A stretch of DNA of 64,000 nucleotides, taken from NCBI GenBank assembly GCA_963422565.1, contig OY730228.1, positions 124,001-188,000 on the forward strand. Reading direction: 5' to 3'. This document shows, in pieces, positions 47,086 through 56,232 of the stretch. Below the pieces are notes generated by a model, which saw only the letters and a program-made list of their open reading frames with translations, did no database searches and was not told where the DNA came from. The translations under genes and the position numbers were made by a program. The DNA comes from G963422565 sp963422565. GTDB taxonomy: Bacteria; Pseudomonadota; Alphaproteobacteria; MPNO01. Within the stretch, counting starts at the first letter, position 1. Each line of letters begins with the position of its first letter.

Positions 47086-48357
47086 TCAAGCCGCGCGGCG
47101 CGCGGTGACCGTTTGCGCCAGCCGGGCCGCGCGCCGACCGGACAGCAGGCTCCCCTCGATCGTCGCCGGCAACCCGGTATCGGTCCAGTCCCCGGCGAGG
47201 AACAGGTTGCGCAATTCCGTCCCGGCCGCCGGTCGGCGGGTGGCCTCCTTCGGCGTCTGCGCGAACGTGGCCCGGCGTTCCTTGATGATTCGAGACGGTG
47301 GAAGCGCCTCCGGTTCGGCGCCGAGGATCGGTGCGATCTCCGTCCAGAGCGACCGCGCGAGCGTGGATTCGGGGATGTCGACCAACCCGGACGCGGCGCT
47401 GACGGTGACGGAGACGATTTCGCCGCGCGTGAACAGCCACTGGGCGGAGCCGCCGATCAGACCGAGGAAGGGCAGGCCGGACGGCAGCGCGGCCGGCTTC
47501 GCGAGCCGGTAATGGGCGTTGACGATGGGGTTGTGGCATCGCGGCGTGACCGCGCCCGGCAGCAATTCGCCGCACGGCCCCGGCGTGACCGCCAGAACGA
47601 CGCTGTCGCCGCGGTCGAGCCGAATCGACCCGTCGGTGAAGTCCAGCCTCTCCGCCCGTTCGCCGCGCCGGGCTATCGCTCGGAGACGCGCATGGGTTCT
47701 CACCGGAGCGCCGGCGCCGCGCAGAGCCCGGACCGCCGGGTCGATCAGCGTCGAAGACAGGCCGTTGGGGAAGAATTGTGGCCGGCACGCTTGTTCGCCT
47801 TTGAGAAACGTCGCACGGATCACCCGGCCGAGGAGTGCGGCCGAGCCGTCGTCCGCCTCGGTGTTGAGGACCGCGAGGGACAAGGGTCGGACGAGGCGCT
47901 CATAGAGCGGTTGCGCGCTCCGCACGCAGTCGCGGATTTCGGTTCGCGGTCCGGCGAACGCTAGCCGCAGGAGGTCCAGATAGTGATGCCAGCGCGTATC
48001 GGGGACGCGTCGGGCCGGCGCCGGCAGCCAGAACGGCGGGCGGCCCGATCCCGGCGCGAGGCACCAGGCCTGGCCGGTGCGAAGATCGACGAACGGGAAG
48101 CGCGCCGGCGCGATTTCTTCGACCTCGGCTGCGGTCCCGAGCGCGGCGAGAAACCGGAACGTTTCCTCGTTGGCGCCGAGGATCAGATGGCTGCCGTTGT
48201 CGATCATGCGGTCGAGGCGGCGGTCGAACAGCGACCGGCAGCGCCCGCCCGCCTGGCCCGCCGCCTCATGGACGGCGACCCGCCGCCCGGCGTGCAGCAG
48301 ATGCAGCGCGCAGGAGAGTCCCGAGAGCCCGGCGCCGACGACATGGACGATACCCAT
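47086..48357 (-). CDS. hpnE: Hydroxysqualene dehydroxylase HpnE-like FAD oxidoreductase
   Basis: This is a 423-residue FAD-dependent oxidoreductase of the phytoene-desaturase/HpnE group. Seen are the dinucleotide motif GAGLSGLSCALHLLHAGRRVAVHEAAGQAGGRCRS and the C-terminal LFLAGDWTDTGLPATIEGSLLSGRRAA. HpnE reduces hydroxysqualene to squalene in the HpnCDE route to hopanoids. The start at 48357 is preferred to the GTG at 48366. It diverges from a squalene/phytoene-synthase-fold gene 65 bases away; HpnC and HpnD themselves are not in this window, so the hopanoid pathway is incomplete here. Confidence 0.83.
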   Translation of the reverse strand: MGIVHVVGAGLSGLSCALHLLHAGRRVAVHEAAGQAGGRCRSLFDRRLDRMIDNGSHLILGANEETFRFLAALGTAAEVEEIAPARFPFVDLRTGQAWCLAPGSGRPPFWLPAPARRVPDTRWHHYLDLLRLAFAGPRTEIRDCVRSAQPLYERLVRPLSLAVLNTEADDGSAALLGRVIRATFLKGEQACRPQFFPNGLSSTLIDPAVRALRGAGAPVRTHARLRAIARRGERAERLDFTDGSIRLDRGDSVVLAVTPGPCGELLPGAVTPRCHNPIVNAHYRLAKPAALPSGLPFLGLIGGSAQWLFTRGEIVSVTVSAASGLVDIPESTLARSLWTEIAPILGAEPEALPPSRIIKERRATFAQTPKEATRRPAAGTELRNLFLAGDWTDTGLPATIEGSLLSGRRAARLAQTVTARRAA

Positions 48358-48422
48358 CGCCGTCACGCCCGCCCGACGGCGGTCCGCCGGAGCCTGTCCG
48401 GCGCGGCCGCCGCGGATGCGCG

Positions 48423-49262
48423 ATGAGCACGGCCCGCGCTGCGCGCTACTGCGCGGATCGGGTGCGGCGGCTGGACCGCGACCGCTATCTTGTCGGGCTG
48501 TTCGCGCCCGACCGCGTCCGCCCGACGCTGATGGCGCTGTATGCCTTCAATATCGAGCTCTCGCGGATCGCCGATACGGTCAGCGAGCCGCTGCTGGGCC
48601 GGATCAGGCTGCAATGGTGGCGCGAGGCGGTGGCCGGGCTCTATGACGCGAGTGGAGTCCGCGCGCACGCCGTCGTCGAGGAGCTCGCCCGTGCCGTCGA
48701 TGCGCACGGGCTGAGCCGGTTCCGGCTCGAACGGATGATCGATGCGCGCGAGCAGGATCTGGCGGAGGCGGCGTTCGCCGATCTCGCGGCGCTCGAGGCC
48801 TATGCCGCGGCGACCTCGGGCGGGCTGAGCGAGCTGACGGCGGAGGCGCTGGGCGTTTCTCGAGGCCGCAGCGTTTCGGCCGCCGCCAATGCGGGTATCG
48901 CCTGGGGGTTGACCGGCCTGTTGCGGGCACTTCCCTACCATGCGGCGCGCCGGCGGCTCTTTCTGCCGCGGGACCTGCTGGACGGGGCCGGGATAACGGC
49001 GGTCCAGGTCTTCTCGTCGGCGCCGCCGGCCGCGCTGGCGAAGGCGGTGGCCCCGGTCGCCGCGGCGGCGCGGGCGCATGTCCGGCGCGCGCGGTCGAGC
49101 GCGGTGGCCGGACAGCGCGTGGTCCTGCTGCCGCTCGCATTGGCCGCTGCGTGGCTGAACCGCCTGGAGCGGCGCGGTTTCGACGTCTTCGCGCGCGGCC
49201 TCGAGCCGCCGCCGCTATGGCGCCTGCTGGGCTTGACCTTGGCAGCCATTCGATCCCGCTGA
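48423..49262 (+). CDS. Squalene/phytoene synthase-fold protein lacking the Asp-rich motifs
   Basis: This is a 279-residue protein with the all-helical trans-isoprenyl-diphosphate synthase fold. Its conserved blocks read LYAFNIELSRIADTVSEPLLGRIRLQWWREAV and LPYHAARRRLFLPRDLL. The DxxxD/DDxxD metal-binding motifs expected in true squalene or phytoene synthases are not present at the usual position. This resembles the NDUFAF6-type group linked to respiratory complex I assembly, rather than HpnC/HpnD. Its neighbour HpnE suggests an isoprenoid role; the motif loss argues against catalysis. It overlaps the end of trmFO convergently by 48 bases. Confidence 0.75.
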   Translation: MSTARAARYCADRVRRLDRDRYLVGLFAPDRVRPTLMALYAFNIELSRIADTVSEPLLGRIRLQWWREAVAGLYDASGVRAHAVVEELARAVDAHGLSRFRLERMIDAREQDLAEAAFADLAALEAYAAATSGGLSELTAEALGVSRGRSVSAAANAGIAWGLTGLLRALPYHAARRRLFLPRDLLDGAGITAVQVFSSAPPAALAKAVAPVAAAARAHVRRARSSAVAGQRVVLLPLALAAAWLNRLERRGFDVFARGLEPPPLWRLLGLTLAAIRSR

Positions 49263-50591
49263 GCCGCCGTCGAGCCACCTTCCGAGGTCGGCGAGAGCCC
49301 GCGTGCAATATCCCGCCCGCCGTGTCCGGCGCGGCAGCCGTTCCCCGAGCGGCGGAAACAGGCCGAAATTGACGTTCATCGGCTGGAACGTCTCCGCTTC
49401 GGCACCCCTGGTGATATGGGCCAGCAGGGCGCCGAGCGCGGTGGTGGGCGGCGGCGGGGCGGCCGCCCCGCCGAGACGCTCCGTCGCGGAGAAGCGGCCG
49501 GCGATCAGGCCCATCGCCGCGCTTTCGACATAGCCCTCTACCCCGGTGATCTGCCCGGCGAATCGGAGGCGGGGATCCGCCTTCAGCCGCAGGGTCGCAT
49601 CCAGAAGGCGCGGCGCGTTGAGGAACGTGTTGCGATGCAATCCGCCGAGCCGGGCGAAGCGTGCGTTTTTCAGCCCGGGTATCGTGCGGAACAGGCGAGC
49701 CTGCTCACCATGCCGCAGCCGCGTCTGGAATCCCACCATGTTGTAGAGCGTCGCCAAGGCGTTATCCTGCCGGAGCTGGACCACTGCGTAAGGTGGACGT
49801 GCACACCGCGGATCTGTGAGGCCGACCGGCTTCATCGGGCCGAACCGCAGCGTATCGCGCCCGCGTTCGGCCATCACTTCGATCGGCAGGCAGCCTTCGA
49901 AATAGGGGGTCCCCGCTTCCCAGCTCCTGGGCGCCACCTTGTCCGCCGTAAGAAGCGCATCGAGGAACGCTTCGTACCGGCCACGGTCCATCGGGCAGTT
50001 GATATAGTCCGAGGCCGTGCCCGCGGCGCCACTCTTGTCATAGCGCGATTGGAACCAGGCGGTGTCGAAATCGATGCTGTCCCGGTAGACGATAGGGGCG
50101 ATCGCATCGAAGAAGGCGAGGGCGTCCTCGCCGGTCAGCCGCCGGATCGCCTCGGCCAGCGGCGCCGAGGTGAGCGGTCCGGACGCGACGATCACGCTGT
50201 CCCAGTCCGGCGGCGGAATCGAGTCGATTTCCTCCCGGACGACGGCGATCAGCGGCTCGGCCGAGACGCGGGCTTCGACCGCTCCGGCGAAGCCGTCCCG
50301 GTCCACGGCAAGCGCCCCGCCCGCCGGGACGGCGTGCGCATCCGCGGCAGCGAGAATCAGGGATCCCGACCGCCGCATCTCCTCGTGGAGGAGGCCGACC
50401 GCGTTCCCCGCCGCGTCGTCGGATCGGAACGAGTTGGAGCAGACGAGTTCGGCGAGCCTGCCCGTCCGATGTGCGGCGGTGCCGCGGACCGGGCGCATCT
50501 CGTGGAGCAGGACGGGGACGCCGGCGCGCGCGGCCTGCCAGGCCGCCTCCGCGCCGGAGAGACCGCCGCCGATGATGTGGAGGGGCTTCAT
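49215..50591 (-). CDS. trmFO: tRNA (uracil-54-C5)-methyltransferase TrmFO
   Basis: TrmFO makes ribothymidine 54 in tRNA using methylene-THF and FADH2. The 458-residue protein has the FAD-binding start HIIGGGLSGAEAAWQAARAG, LVCSNSFRSDDA with a conserved Cys, DYINCPMDRGRYEAF, the LPIEVMAERGRDTLRFGPMKPVGL block and a QPMNVNFGLFPPL segment near the end. The ATG at 50591 overlaps the chaC stop (ATGA). The C-terminal 25 residues, in the overlap with the convergent gene, are not conserved-looking. Confidence 0.95.
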   Translation of the reverse strand: MKPLHIIGGGLSGAEAAWQAARAGVPVLLHEMRPVRGTAAHRTGRLAELVCSNSFRSDDAAGNAVGLLHEEMRRSGSLILAAADAHAVPAGGALAVDRDGFAGAVEARVSAEPLIAVVREEIDSIPPPDWDSVIVASGPLTSAPLAEAIRRLTGEDALAFFDAIAPIVYRDSIDFDTAWFQSRYDKSGAAGTASDYINCPMDRGRYEAFLDALLTADKVAPRSWEAGTPYFEGCLPIEVMAERGRDTLRFGPMKPVGLTDPRCARPPYAVVQLRQDNALATLYNMVGFQTRLRHGEQARLFRTIPGLKNARFARLGGLHRNTFLNAPRLLDATLRLKADPRLRFAGQITGVEGYVESAAMGLIAGRFSATERLGGAAAPPPPTTALGALLAHITRGAEAETFQPMNVNFGLFPPLGERLPRRTRRAGYCTRALADLGRWLDGGSAGSNGCQGQAQQAP

Positions 50592-51289
50592 TCCGCGGCG
50601 GCTGACGCCGCCCGTTCGGCGTTCACCCGCGCGCTGAGCTCCTCCATCGCGCGGTCGCGGATGCCGAGGCTGCGCAGATGGTCGACCGTGTTGTAGAGAT
50701 AGTCCCGACAGGGGCCGAGCCGCCCTTCGGCGACAGCGATATGGCGAGCGGCGGTCTCGACCGGAACCTTCCCGGCATAGAAGCGATGGGCCGGGTTGGC
50801 GACGAAGGTGATCGCACGCACGAGCCCAAGGTCGGTATGCGCGTGCACGAAACGCGCGTGGTAGCTGTTGGTCATCATCTCGCGGAGAAACACCGATTGC
50901 AGCTCCTCGCCGGCGGTGGCGGAAGCGGCCCGGAGAACCAGCCCGGCACAGGAACCGCCGCGCGCAAGGCCCAGCATGAGACCGGGCGAGTCGGGGCTGC
51001 CTCGGCCCATCCGCGACCAGAAGACGAAACGCCGATGATAGCCGTAGATCCGCGCGCGCCGCGTCTCGATATGGGCGAAGGCCGGGTTCCACATCAGCGA
51101 TCCGTAACCGAAGACCCAGGGGTCCTCCCCCGGCGCGAGTTCGTTCAGCATCTCCTCCATGATCCGGATGCGTTCGGCGCGGGGCTTGAACGGGACGCCC
51201 ATCCGCATCGCGGTCTCTCGAACATGCTCCTCCATCGTTCCGGCGAGGATCGCCTCGCGGTGGATGACATGGCGGCCCGACCCGGTCAT
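50588..51289 (-). CDS. Gamma-glutamylcyclotransferase ChaC-like
   Basis: This is a 233-residue ChaC/GGCT-type protein. The substrate-binding signature VFGYGSLMWNPAF is present, followed by RARIYGYHRRFVFWS and DSPGLMLGL. Such enzymes cleave glutathione or gamma-glutamyl peptides, giving 5-oxoproline. The N-terminal 60 residues are a helical extension. With the gamma-glutamyltransferase at 42.7 kb and the GST at 25.2 kb this indicates glutathione turnover. It is transcribed ahead of trmFO with a four-base overlap, an unexpected but tightly coupled pairing. Confidence 0.9.
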   Translation of the reverse strand: MTGSGRHVIHREAILAGTMEEHVRETAMRMGVPFKPRAERIRIMEEMLNELAPGEDPWVFGYGSLMWNPAFAHIETRRARIYGYHRRFVFWSRMGRGSPDSPGLMLGLARGGSCAGLVLRAASATAGEELQSVFLREMMTNSYHARFVHAHTDLGLVRAITFVANPAHRFYAGKVPVETAARHIAVAEGRLGPCRDYLYNTVDHLRSLGIRDRAMEELSARVNAERAASAAAE

Positions 51290-51468
51290 TCGGTTTTAGC
51301 GGTCAAGGGAGTTCTTTACCGAAATAGCGACGATGTTTCCGTCAGTTCGAGAACAAGGGCCGGAAATCTTCGGGGGCGGATCGACACCCATGTCGTCACG
51401 AGAGTCGAATCGCATGCTTGCCCTCGCATACGGGGACAGAGGATGGCGCCGTCGATTCCACGACGGCG

Positions 51469-51795
51469 TCAATCGCGGGCGTCGTGTTCGGCGATACCGG
51501 CGAGCTCGACCGGGGGGCGGTCGGGAAACCGCGCGATAAGCGACAGGCTGCCGCCCATCGCCTCGACGGTCTTGCGCAGCGTGGACAGCAGCAGGTCGCT
51601 GCGCTGTTCCAGCCGCGAGACCGCGTCCTGGCCGATGCCGAGTTCGTGCGCGACGCTCGCCTGGGTCAGCTCGCGAGCCTTGCGCAGTTCGCGCAACGTC
51701 ATCTCCTTGGCAATCAGTTTCGCCGCCCGTTCCTCGATCCTGCGTCGCCGCTCGGGGTCGAGCCCCGCGATCGCGTCTTCCACATCGAGCGCCAT
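51469..51795 (-). CDS. XRE-family antitoxin (HigA/HTH) of a broken toxin-antitoxin pair
   Basis: This is a 108-residue protein with a Cro/C1-type helix-turn-helix: TLRELRKARELTQASVAHELGIGQDAVSRLEQR, with LTQASVAHEL as the first helix of the motif and QDAVSRLEQR as recognition. An N-terminal helix rich in Glu/Arg and an Ala-rich C-terminus follow the usual antitoxin layout of the RelE/HigB-type (DUF891, phage Gp49-like) pairs. It would bind toxin and repress its own operon. The adjacent toxin gene is damaged, so it may be an orphan. Confidence 0.85.
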   Translation of the reverse strand: MALDVEDAIAGLDPERRRRIEERAAKLIAKEMTLRELRKARELTQASVAHELGIGQDAVSRLEQRSDLLLSTLRKTVEAMGGSLSLIARFPDRPPVELAGIAEHDARD

Positions 51796-52036
51796 CGCGA
51801 TTCCCCTCGTTCTTCGGCGAGCAGGTCAAGCTGCCTATCGAACCGCTTGTCCGCCTGGCGGATGAACGCCCGGTAGAACCGCCGCGCGCCGCCGCCCGAC
51901 TTGTCGCCCGCGACCAGAAGCACCGCCCGGCAGACGGGGCCGAACGCGAATGCGCGAGAAGCGCCTTGCGCATTTCCAGGGGCAAAACTGACAACTCCGG
52001 CTCGCACTCCTCAGCAATCCGGACCCGCCATCTCAT
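51796..52036 (-). pseudogene. Truncated, frameshifted phage Gp49-like (HigB/RelE-type) toxin
   Basis: Two remnants in different minus-strand frames flank a deletion near 51945-51960. The N-terminal part, from the ATG at 52036, reads MRWRVRIAEECEPELSV and continues LPLEMRKALLAH. The C-terminal part reads AFAFGPVCRAVLLVAGDKSG and then RFYRAFIRQADKRFDRQL. Intact DUF891 toxins have about 40 further residues between these (a 'LGRPHVDTLKGS...MKELR' region holding catalytic residues), missing here. The gene is therefore probably inactive while the antitoxin remains. The reading-through frame at the C-terminus is uncertain. Confidence 0.7.
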
Positions 52037-52282
52037 GCGCTCATGGTGGCAGGGTGGATGCGCCCCGATATGAAGTCAAGGACATATGCTTCTCCTGCTT
52101 TGCGACGACGGCGAATCGGACGTCGGCATCGCGCACCGGCGTGGCCGGGAACCGACCCTTTCCGCTCCGAAATCCACATCCATGACGGCGCCGATGAGCG
52201 GCGACGGACGCATCGTAGAGGCGCATGACCGTATCGATGAAGAACGGAACGAGCGGCTCGGGACCGTCGACGACGTTCGCGC

Positions 52283-55144
52283 TCAGCCATGGGTGCGGAT
52301 CCTCCGGTCCGGGCGGTAGACCGACAGGCAGCCCTGCAGATAGCGTCCGGTGAAGCTGGCCTCGACGCGGGCGACATCCTCCGGCGTTCCCTCGGCGATC
52401 ACGCGCCCGCCCTTGTCGCCGCCTTCGGGGCCGAGATCGACGATCCAGTCCGCGGTCTTGACGACCTCCAGATTGTGCTCGATGACGATGACGGTGTTGC
52501 CTTGGTCGACCAGCGCGTGGAGCACATCGAGCAGACGCCGCACATCCTCGAAATGCAGCCCTGTCGTCGGCTCGTCCAGAATATAGATCGTGCGTCCCGT
52601 CGCGCGTCGGGAGAGCTCCTTGGACAGCTTCACGCGCTGTGCTTCGCCGCCCGACAGCGTCGTCGCCTGCTGGCCGATTCCGATATAGCCGAGGCCGACC
52701 CGCTGCAGCATCGCGAGCCTGTCGCGGATCGCGGGAACCGCGGAGAAGAAGACGCAGCCCTCGTCGACCGTCATGTCCAGCACCTCGGCGATCGACTTGC
52801 CGCGGAACGCGATCTCCAGCGTCTCGCGGTTGTAGCGCCTGCCGTCGCACACATCGCAGCGCACATGGACGTCGGGCAGGAAATGCATCTCGATCTTGAC
52901 GACGCCGTCGCCCTGACATGCCTCGCAGCGCCCGCCCTTGACGTTGAAGGAGAAACGCCCGGGCTTGTAGCCGCGCGCCTGCGCCTCCGGCAGGCCGGAA
53001 TAGCATTCACGGATGGGCGTGAACGCGCCGGTATAGGTCGCGGGGTTCGAGCGCGGGGTGCGGCCGATGGGCGACTGGTCGATGTCGACGATCTTGTCGA
53101 TCCATTCGAGCCCTTCGATCCGCTCGTGGGCGCCCGGTTGGGCACGCGCGCCGTGCAGACGCCGGGCGATCGACCGGTATAGCGTCTCGATGATCAGCGT
53201 CGACTTGCCGCTGCCGGATACGCCGGTCACGCAGCAGAAGGTCCCGACCGGAATGTCGACGGCGATAGACCGCAGGTTGTTCGCCGATGCGCCGACGATC
53301 CGGAGCCGCCGGTCCGGGTCCGCCGACCGCCGCCGCGCAGGCACCTTGATCGCCCGGTCGCCGCGCAGATATTGCGCGGTCAGGCTTCGCTTCGACCGCA
53401 TGACCGCCTGCGGCAGGCCGGCGGCGACGACTTCGCCGCCGTGCACGCCGGCGCCCGGCCCGAGATCGATGAGATAGTCGGCGGCGCGGATCGCCTCTTC
53501 GTCATGCTCGACGACGATGACGGTGTTGCCGAGGTCGCGCAGCCTCTTCAGGGTCTCCAGCAGCCGCGCGTTGTCGCGCTGATGGAGCCCGATCGAGGGC
53601 TCGTCCAGGACGTAGAGCACGCCCGTCAGCCCGGAGCCGATCTGCGAGGCGAGCCGGATGCGCTGGCTCTCGCCCCCCGACAGGGTACCGGCGTTCCGCG
53701 ACAGGGTGAGATATTCCAGCCCCACATCGACGAGGAAGCCCAGCCGCTCGTTGATCTCCTTCAGGATTCCGCCGGCGATCTCCCGGCTCTTGGGCGTGAA
53801 CGACGCGGGCAGCGAGGCGAACCAGCCGCGCGCCTCGCCGATCGACATGTCGGCGGCCTGGCTGATGTTGAGCCCGCCGAGCCTGACCGCCAGCGCTTCC
53901 GGCTTGAGTCGCAGCCCCTCGCAGGCGCCGCAGGGGCTGAGCGCCTGATAACGGCCGAGCTCCTCGCGGACCCAGGAGGAATCGGTCTCCTTGAACCGAC
54001 GCTCCATGTTGGGGATCACGCCTTCGAAGGGGCGGTCGATCCTGTAGCTGCGCTTGCCGTCGCTGTAGGACACCGCGACCGAGTCCTCGCCGGTCCCATG
54101 GAGAATCGCCTCCTGGACCGGGGCTGGCAGGTCGCGGAACGGCGTCCGGGTCGAGACGTCGAAATGACGCGCGAGCGCCGCCAGCGTCTGCTGGTAATAG
54201 GTCGATGTCGACGATGCCCAGGGCGCGATCGCGCCGCCCCGCAGCGACTTGCCGCGGTCGGGCACCACGAGTTCGGGGTCGAAGAACATCGTCGTGCCGA
54301 GGCCGCCGCAGGAGGGGCAGGCGCCGAAGGGGTTGTTGAAGGAGAACAGCCGGGGTTCGATCTCGTCGATCGTGAAGCCCGAGACCGGGCAGGCGAAGCG
54401 CGCCGAAAAGACCGTCCGAGCGCCGTTCTCGGCGTTTTCGGAGACCGCGATGCCGTCGGTCAGCCCGAGCGCGGTTTCGAGCGAATCGGCCAGTCTGGAA
54501 GCGATGTCCCCGCGCACCACCAGCCGATCGACGACCACGTCGATATCGTGCTTGTACTTCTTGTCGAGCGTCGGCGCCTCGTCGATCTCGTAGACCGCGC
54601 CGTCGACCTTGATGCGGCTGAACCCGCGCTTGCGCAGGTCCTGGAACTCCTTGCGGTATTCCCCCTTGCGGCCGCGAACGATGGGCGCGAGCAGATGGAG
54701 GCGCGTTCCTTCCGCCATCTCCAGGACGCGGTCGACCATCTGCGAGACGGTCTGGCTCTCGATCGGCAGCCCGGTCGCCGGGGAATAGGGGACGCCGACC
54801 CGCGCGAACAGCAGCCGCATATAATCGTAGATCTCGGTCACCGTCCCGACGGTCGAGCGCGGGTTGCGCGACGTCGTCTTCTGCTCGATCGAGATCGCCG
54901 GCGACAGGCCCTCGATAGAGTCCACGTCCGGCTTTTGCATCAGCTCGAGAAATTGACGCGCATAGGCCGACAGGCTCTCGACATAGCGCCGCTGGCCCTC
55001 GGCGTAGATCGTATCGAACGCGAGCGTCGATTTGCCCGATCCGGAGAGCCCGGTCAGCACCACGAGGGCATTGCGCGGGAGCTCGATGTCGATGCTCTTG
55101 AGGTTGTGCTCGCGCGCGCCGCGGACGACGATCCTGGATTGCAT
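52283..55144 (-). CDS. uvrA: Excinuclease ABC subunit UvrA
   Basis: UvrA is the damage-recognition ATPase of nucleotide-excision repair and acts as a dimer with UvrB. The 953-residue protein has two ABC ATPase halves. The first Walker A GLSGSGKS is at 32-39, the second GVSGSGKS near residue 640, with ABC signatures LSGGESQRIRLA and LSGGEAQRVKLS. The C-terminal zinc finger GRCEACQGDG...RCDVCDG is intact. The first zinc-finger position reads CPVSG rather than CPxCG, a form known from alphaproteobacteria. The ATG at 55144 (MQSRIVVRGAREHNLK) is chosen; an in-frame upstream codon adds nine residues. Confidence 0.97.
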   Translation of the reverse strand: MQSRIVVRGAREHNLKSIDIELPRNALVVLTGLSGSGKSTLAFDTIYAEGQRRYVESLSAYARQFLELMQKPDVDSIEGLSPAISIEQKTTSRNPRSTVGTVTEIYDYMRLLFARVGVPYSPATGLPIESQTVSQMVDRVLEMAEGTRLHLLAPIVRGRKGEYRKEFQDLRKRGFSRIKVDGAVYEIDEAPTLDKKYKHDIDVVVDRLVVRGDIASRLADSLETALGLTDGIAVSENAENGARTVFSARFACPVSGFTIDEIEPRLFSFNNPFGACPSCGGLGTTMFFDPELVVPDRGKSLRGGAIAPWASSTSTYYQQTLAALARHFDVSTRTPFRDLPAPVQEAILHGTGEDSVAVSYSDGKRSYRIDRPFEGVIPNMERRFKETDSSWVREELGRYQALSPCGACEGLRLKPEALAVRLGGLNISQAADMSIGEARGWFASLPASFTPKSREIAGGILKEINERLGFLVDVGLEYLTLSRNAGTLSGGESQRIRLASQIGSGLTGVLYVLDEPSIGLHQRDNARLLETLKRLRDLGNTVIVVEHDEEAIRAADYLIDLGPGAGVHGGEVVAAGLPQAVMRSKRSLTAQYLRGDRAIKVPARRRSADPDRRLRIVGASANNLRSIAVDIPVGTFCCVTGVSGSGKSTLIIETLYRSIARRLHGARAQPGAHERIEGLEWIDKIVDIDQSPIGRTPRSNPATYTGAFTPIRECYSGLPEAQARGYKPGRFSFNVKGGRCEACQGDGVVKIEMHFLPDVHVRCDVCDGRRYNRETLEIAFRGKSIAEVLDMTVDEGCVFFSAVPAIRDRLAMLQRVGLGYIGIGQQATTLSGGEAQRVKLSKELSRRATGRTIYILDEPTTGLHFEDVRRLLDVLHALVDQGNTVIVIEHNLEVVKTADWIVDLGPEGGDKGGRVIAEGTPEDVARVEASFTGRYLQGCLSVYRPDRRIRTHG

Positions 55145-55272
55145 GGCGACCCGATTGGCGAAGGCGCTCAATATGGCGCCGCCGGGCGCCGCAGACCAGA
55201 CGAAACCGCCTTGCGCGCGCCGGTGTCCCCGCGCCCTGCTAACATCGCCGCGAAACCGCGGAGGATAGGCCG

Positions 55273-56232
55273 ATGAAGCGTTGCGCGGTCATCGACGACT
55301 ATCAGCGCTGCGCGCTGAGCATGGCCGATTGGTCGGTTCTGGCGAACGATGTCGCGATCGAGGTCTTCGATACCCATCTGGCGGACGAGGACGAGATCGC
55401 GCGCCGTCTGGCCGGGTTCGAGGTCGTCTGCGCCATGCGCGAGCGGACGCCGTTCCCACGATCCCAGCTCGAGAAGCTGCCCGGGCTGAAGCTGTTGCTC
55501 ACCAGCGGGATGCGCAACCTGTCCATCGACGTCGCCGCCGCGGAAGAGCTGGGCGTCCTGGTGTGCGGCACCCCGTCTCTCGGCTATCCGACGGCCGAGC
55601 TGGCCTGGGGGCTGATTCTCTCGCTGGTCCGCCATATCCCCTCGGAGGATCGCGCGGTTCGGTCGGGGCGTTGGCAGCGGACCCTCGGCCGCGGGCTGTG
55701 CGGGAAGACCCTCGGCGTGATCGGGCTCGGCCGACTCGGCGGCCAGGTCGCCCGTATCGGCCGGGCCTTCGGGATGGATGTGGTTGCCTGGAGCCCAAAC
55801 CTTACCGAGGCGCGCTGCGGCGAAGTCGGCGTCCGCCTGGCGGGCAAGGACGCGCTGATGGCCGGCGCAGACGTGCTCACCGTCCATATGGTGTTGAGCG
55901 CGCGCTCGCGCGGCCTGATCTCGGCGCGGGAGCTCGCCCTGATGAAGCCGGATGCCTGGCTCGTCAATACGTCGCGCGGACCGATCGTCGACGAGGCCGC
56001 GCTGGCGGACGTTCTCGAGCGGCGGGCGATCGCGGGCGCCGGGCTCGATGTGTTCGACACCGAGCCGCTGCCGCCGGACCACGTGTTCCGGCGCCTCGAC
56101 AACATCGTGATCACCCCGCATCTCGGCTATGTGACGGTCGAGAACTATCACGGGTTCTACGGCGGTGCGGTCGAGAACATCCAAGCCTGGCTCGCCGGCG
56201 CGCCGATTCGCGTTCTCGAAGCGTCGTCCTGA
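55273..56232 (+). CDS. D-2-hydroxyacid dehydrogenase family protein
   Basis: This is a 319-residue NAD-linked dehydrogenase. The Rossmann motif IGLGRLGGQVARIGRAF is near residue 155. Catalytic Arg is in VNTSRGPIVDE, Glu in FDTEPLPPDHV and His in TPHLGYVTVENY. It is related to phosphoglycerate and other 2-hydroxyacid dehydrogenases without a specific match; 'D2-HDH with YVTVENY' is common beside TRAP operons. It is divergent from uvrA, 128 bases away, and the TRAP operon follows after a 325-base gap. Confidence 0.9.
   Translation: MKRCAVIDDYQRCALSMADWSVLANDVAIEVFDTHLADEDEIARRLAGFEVVCAMRERTPFPRSQLEKLPGLKLLLTSGMRNLSIDVAAAEELGVLVCGTPSLGYPTAELAWGLILSLVRHIPSEDRAVRSGRWQRTLGRGLCGKTLGVIGLGRLGGQVARIGRAFGMDVVAWSPNLTEARCGEVGVRLAGKDALMAGADVLTVHMVLSARSRGLISARELALMKPDAWLVNTSRGPIVDEAALADVLERRAIAGAGLDVFDTEPLPPDHVFRRLDNIVITPHLGYVTVENYHGFYGGAVENIQAWLAGAPIRVLEASS

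Noticed and set aside
52037..52282. A small gene between the toxin remnant and uvrA
   Set aside because: Frames in this 246-base gap are low-complexity and no ribosome site or family match was visible.
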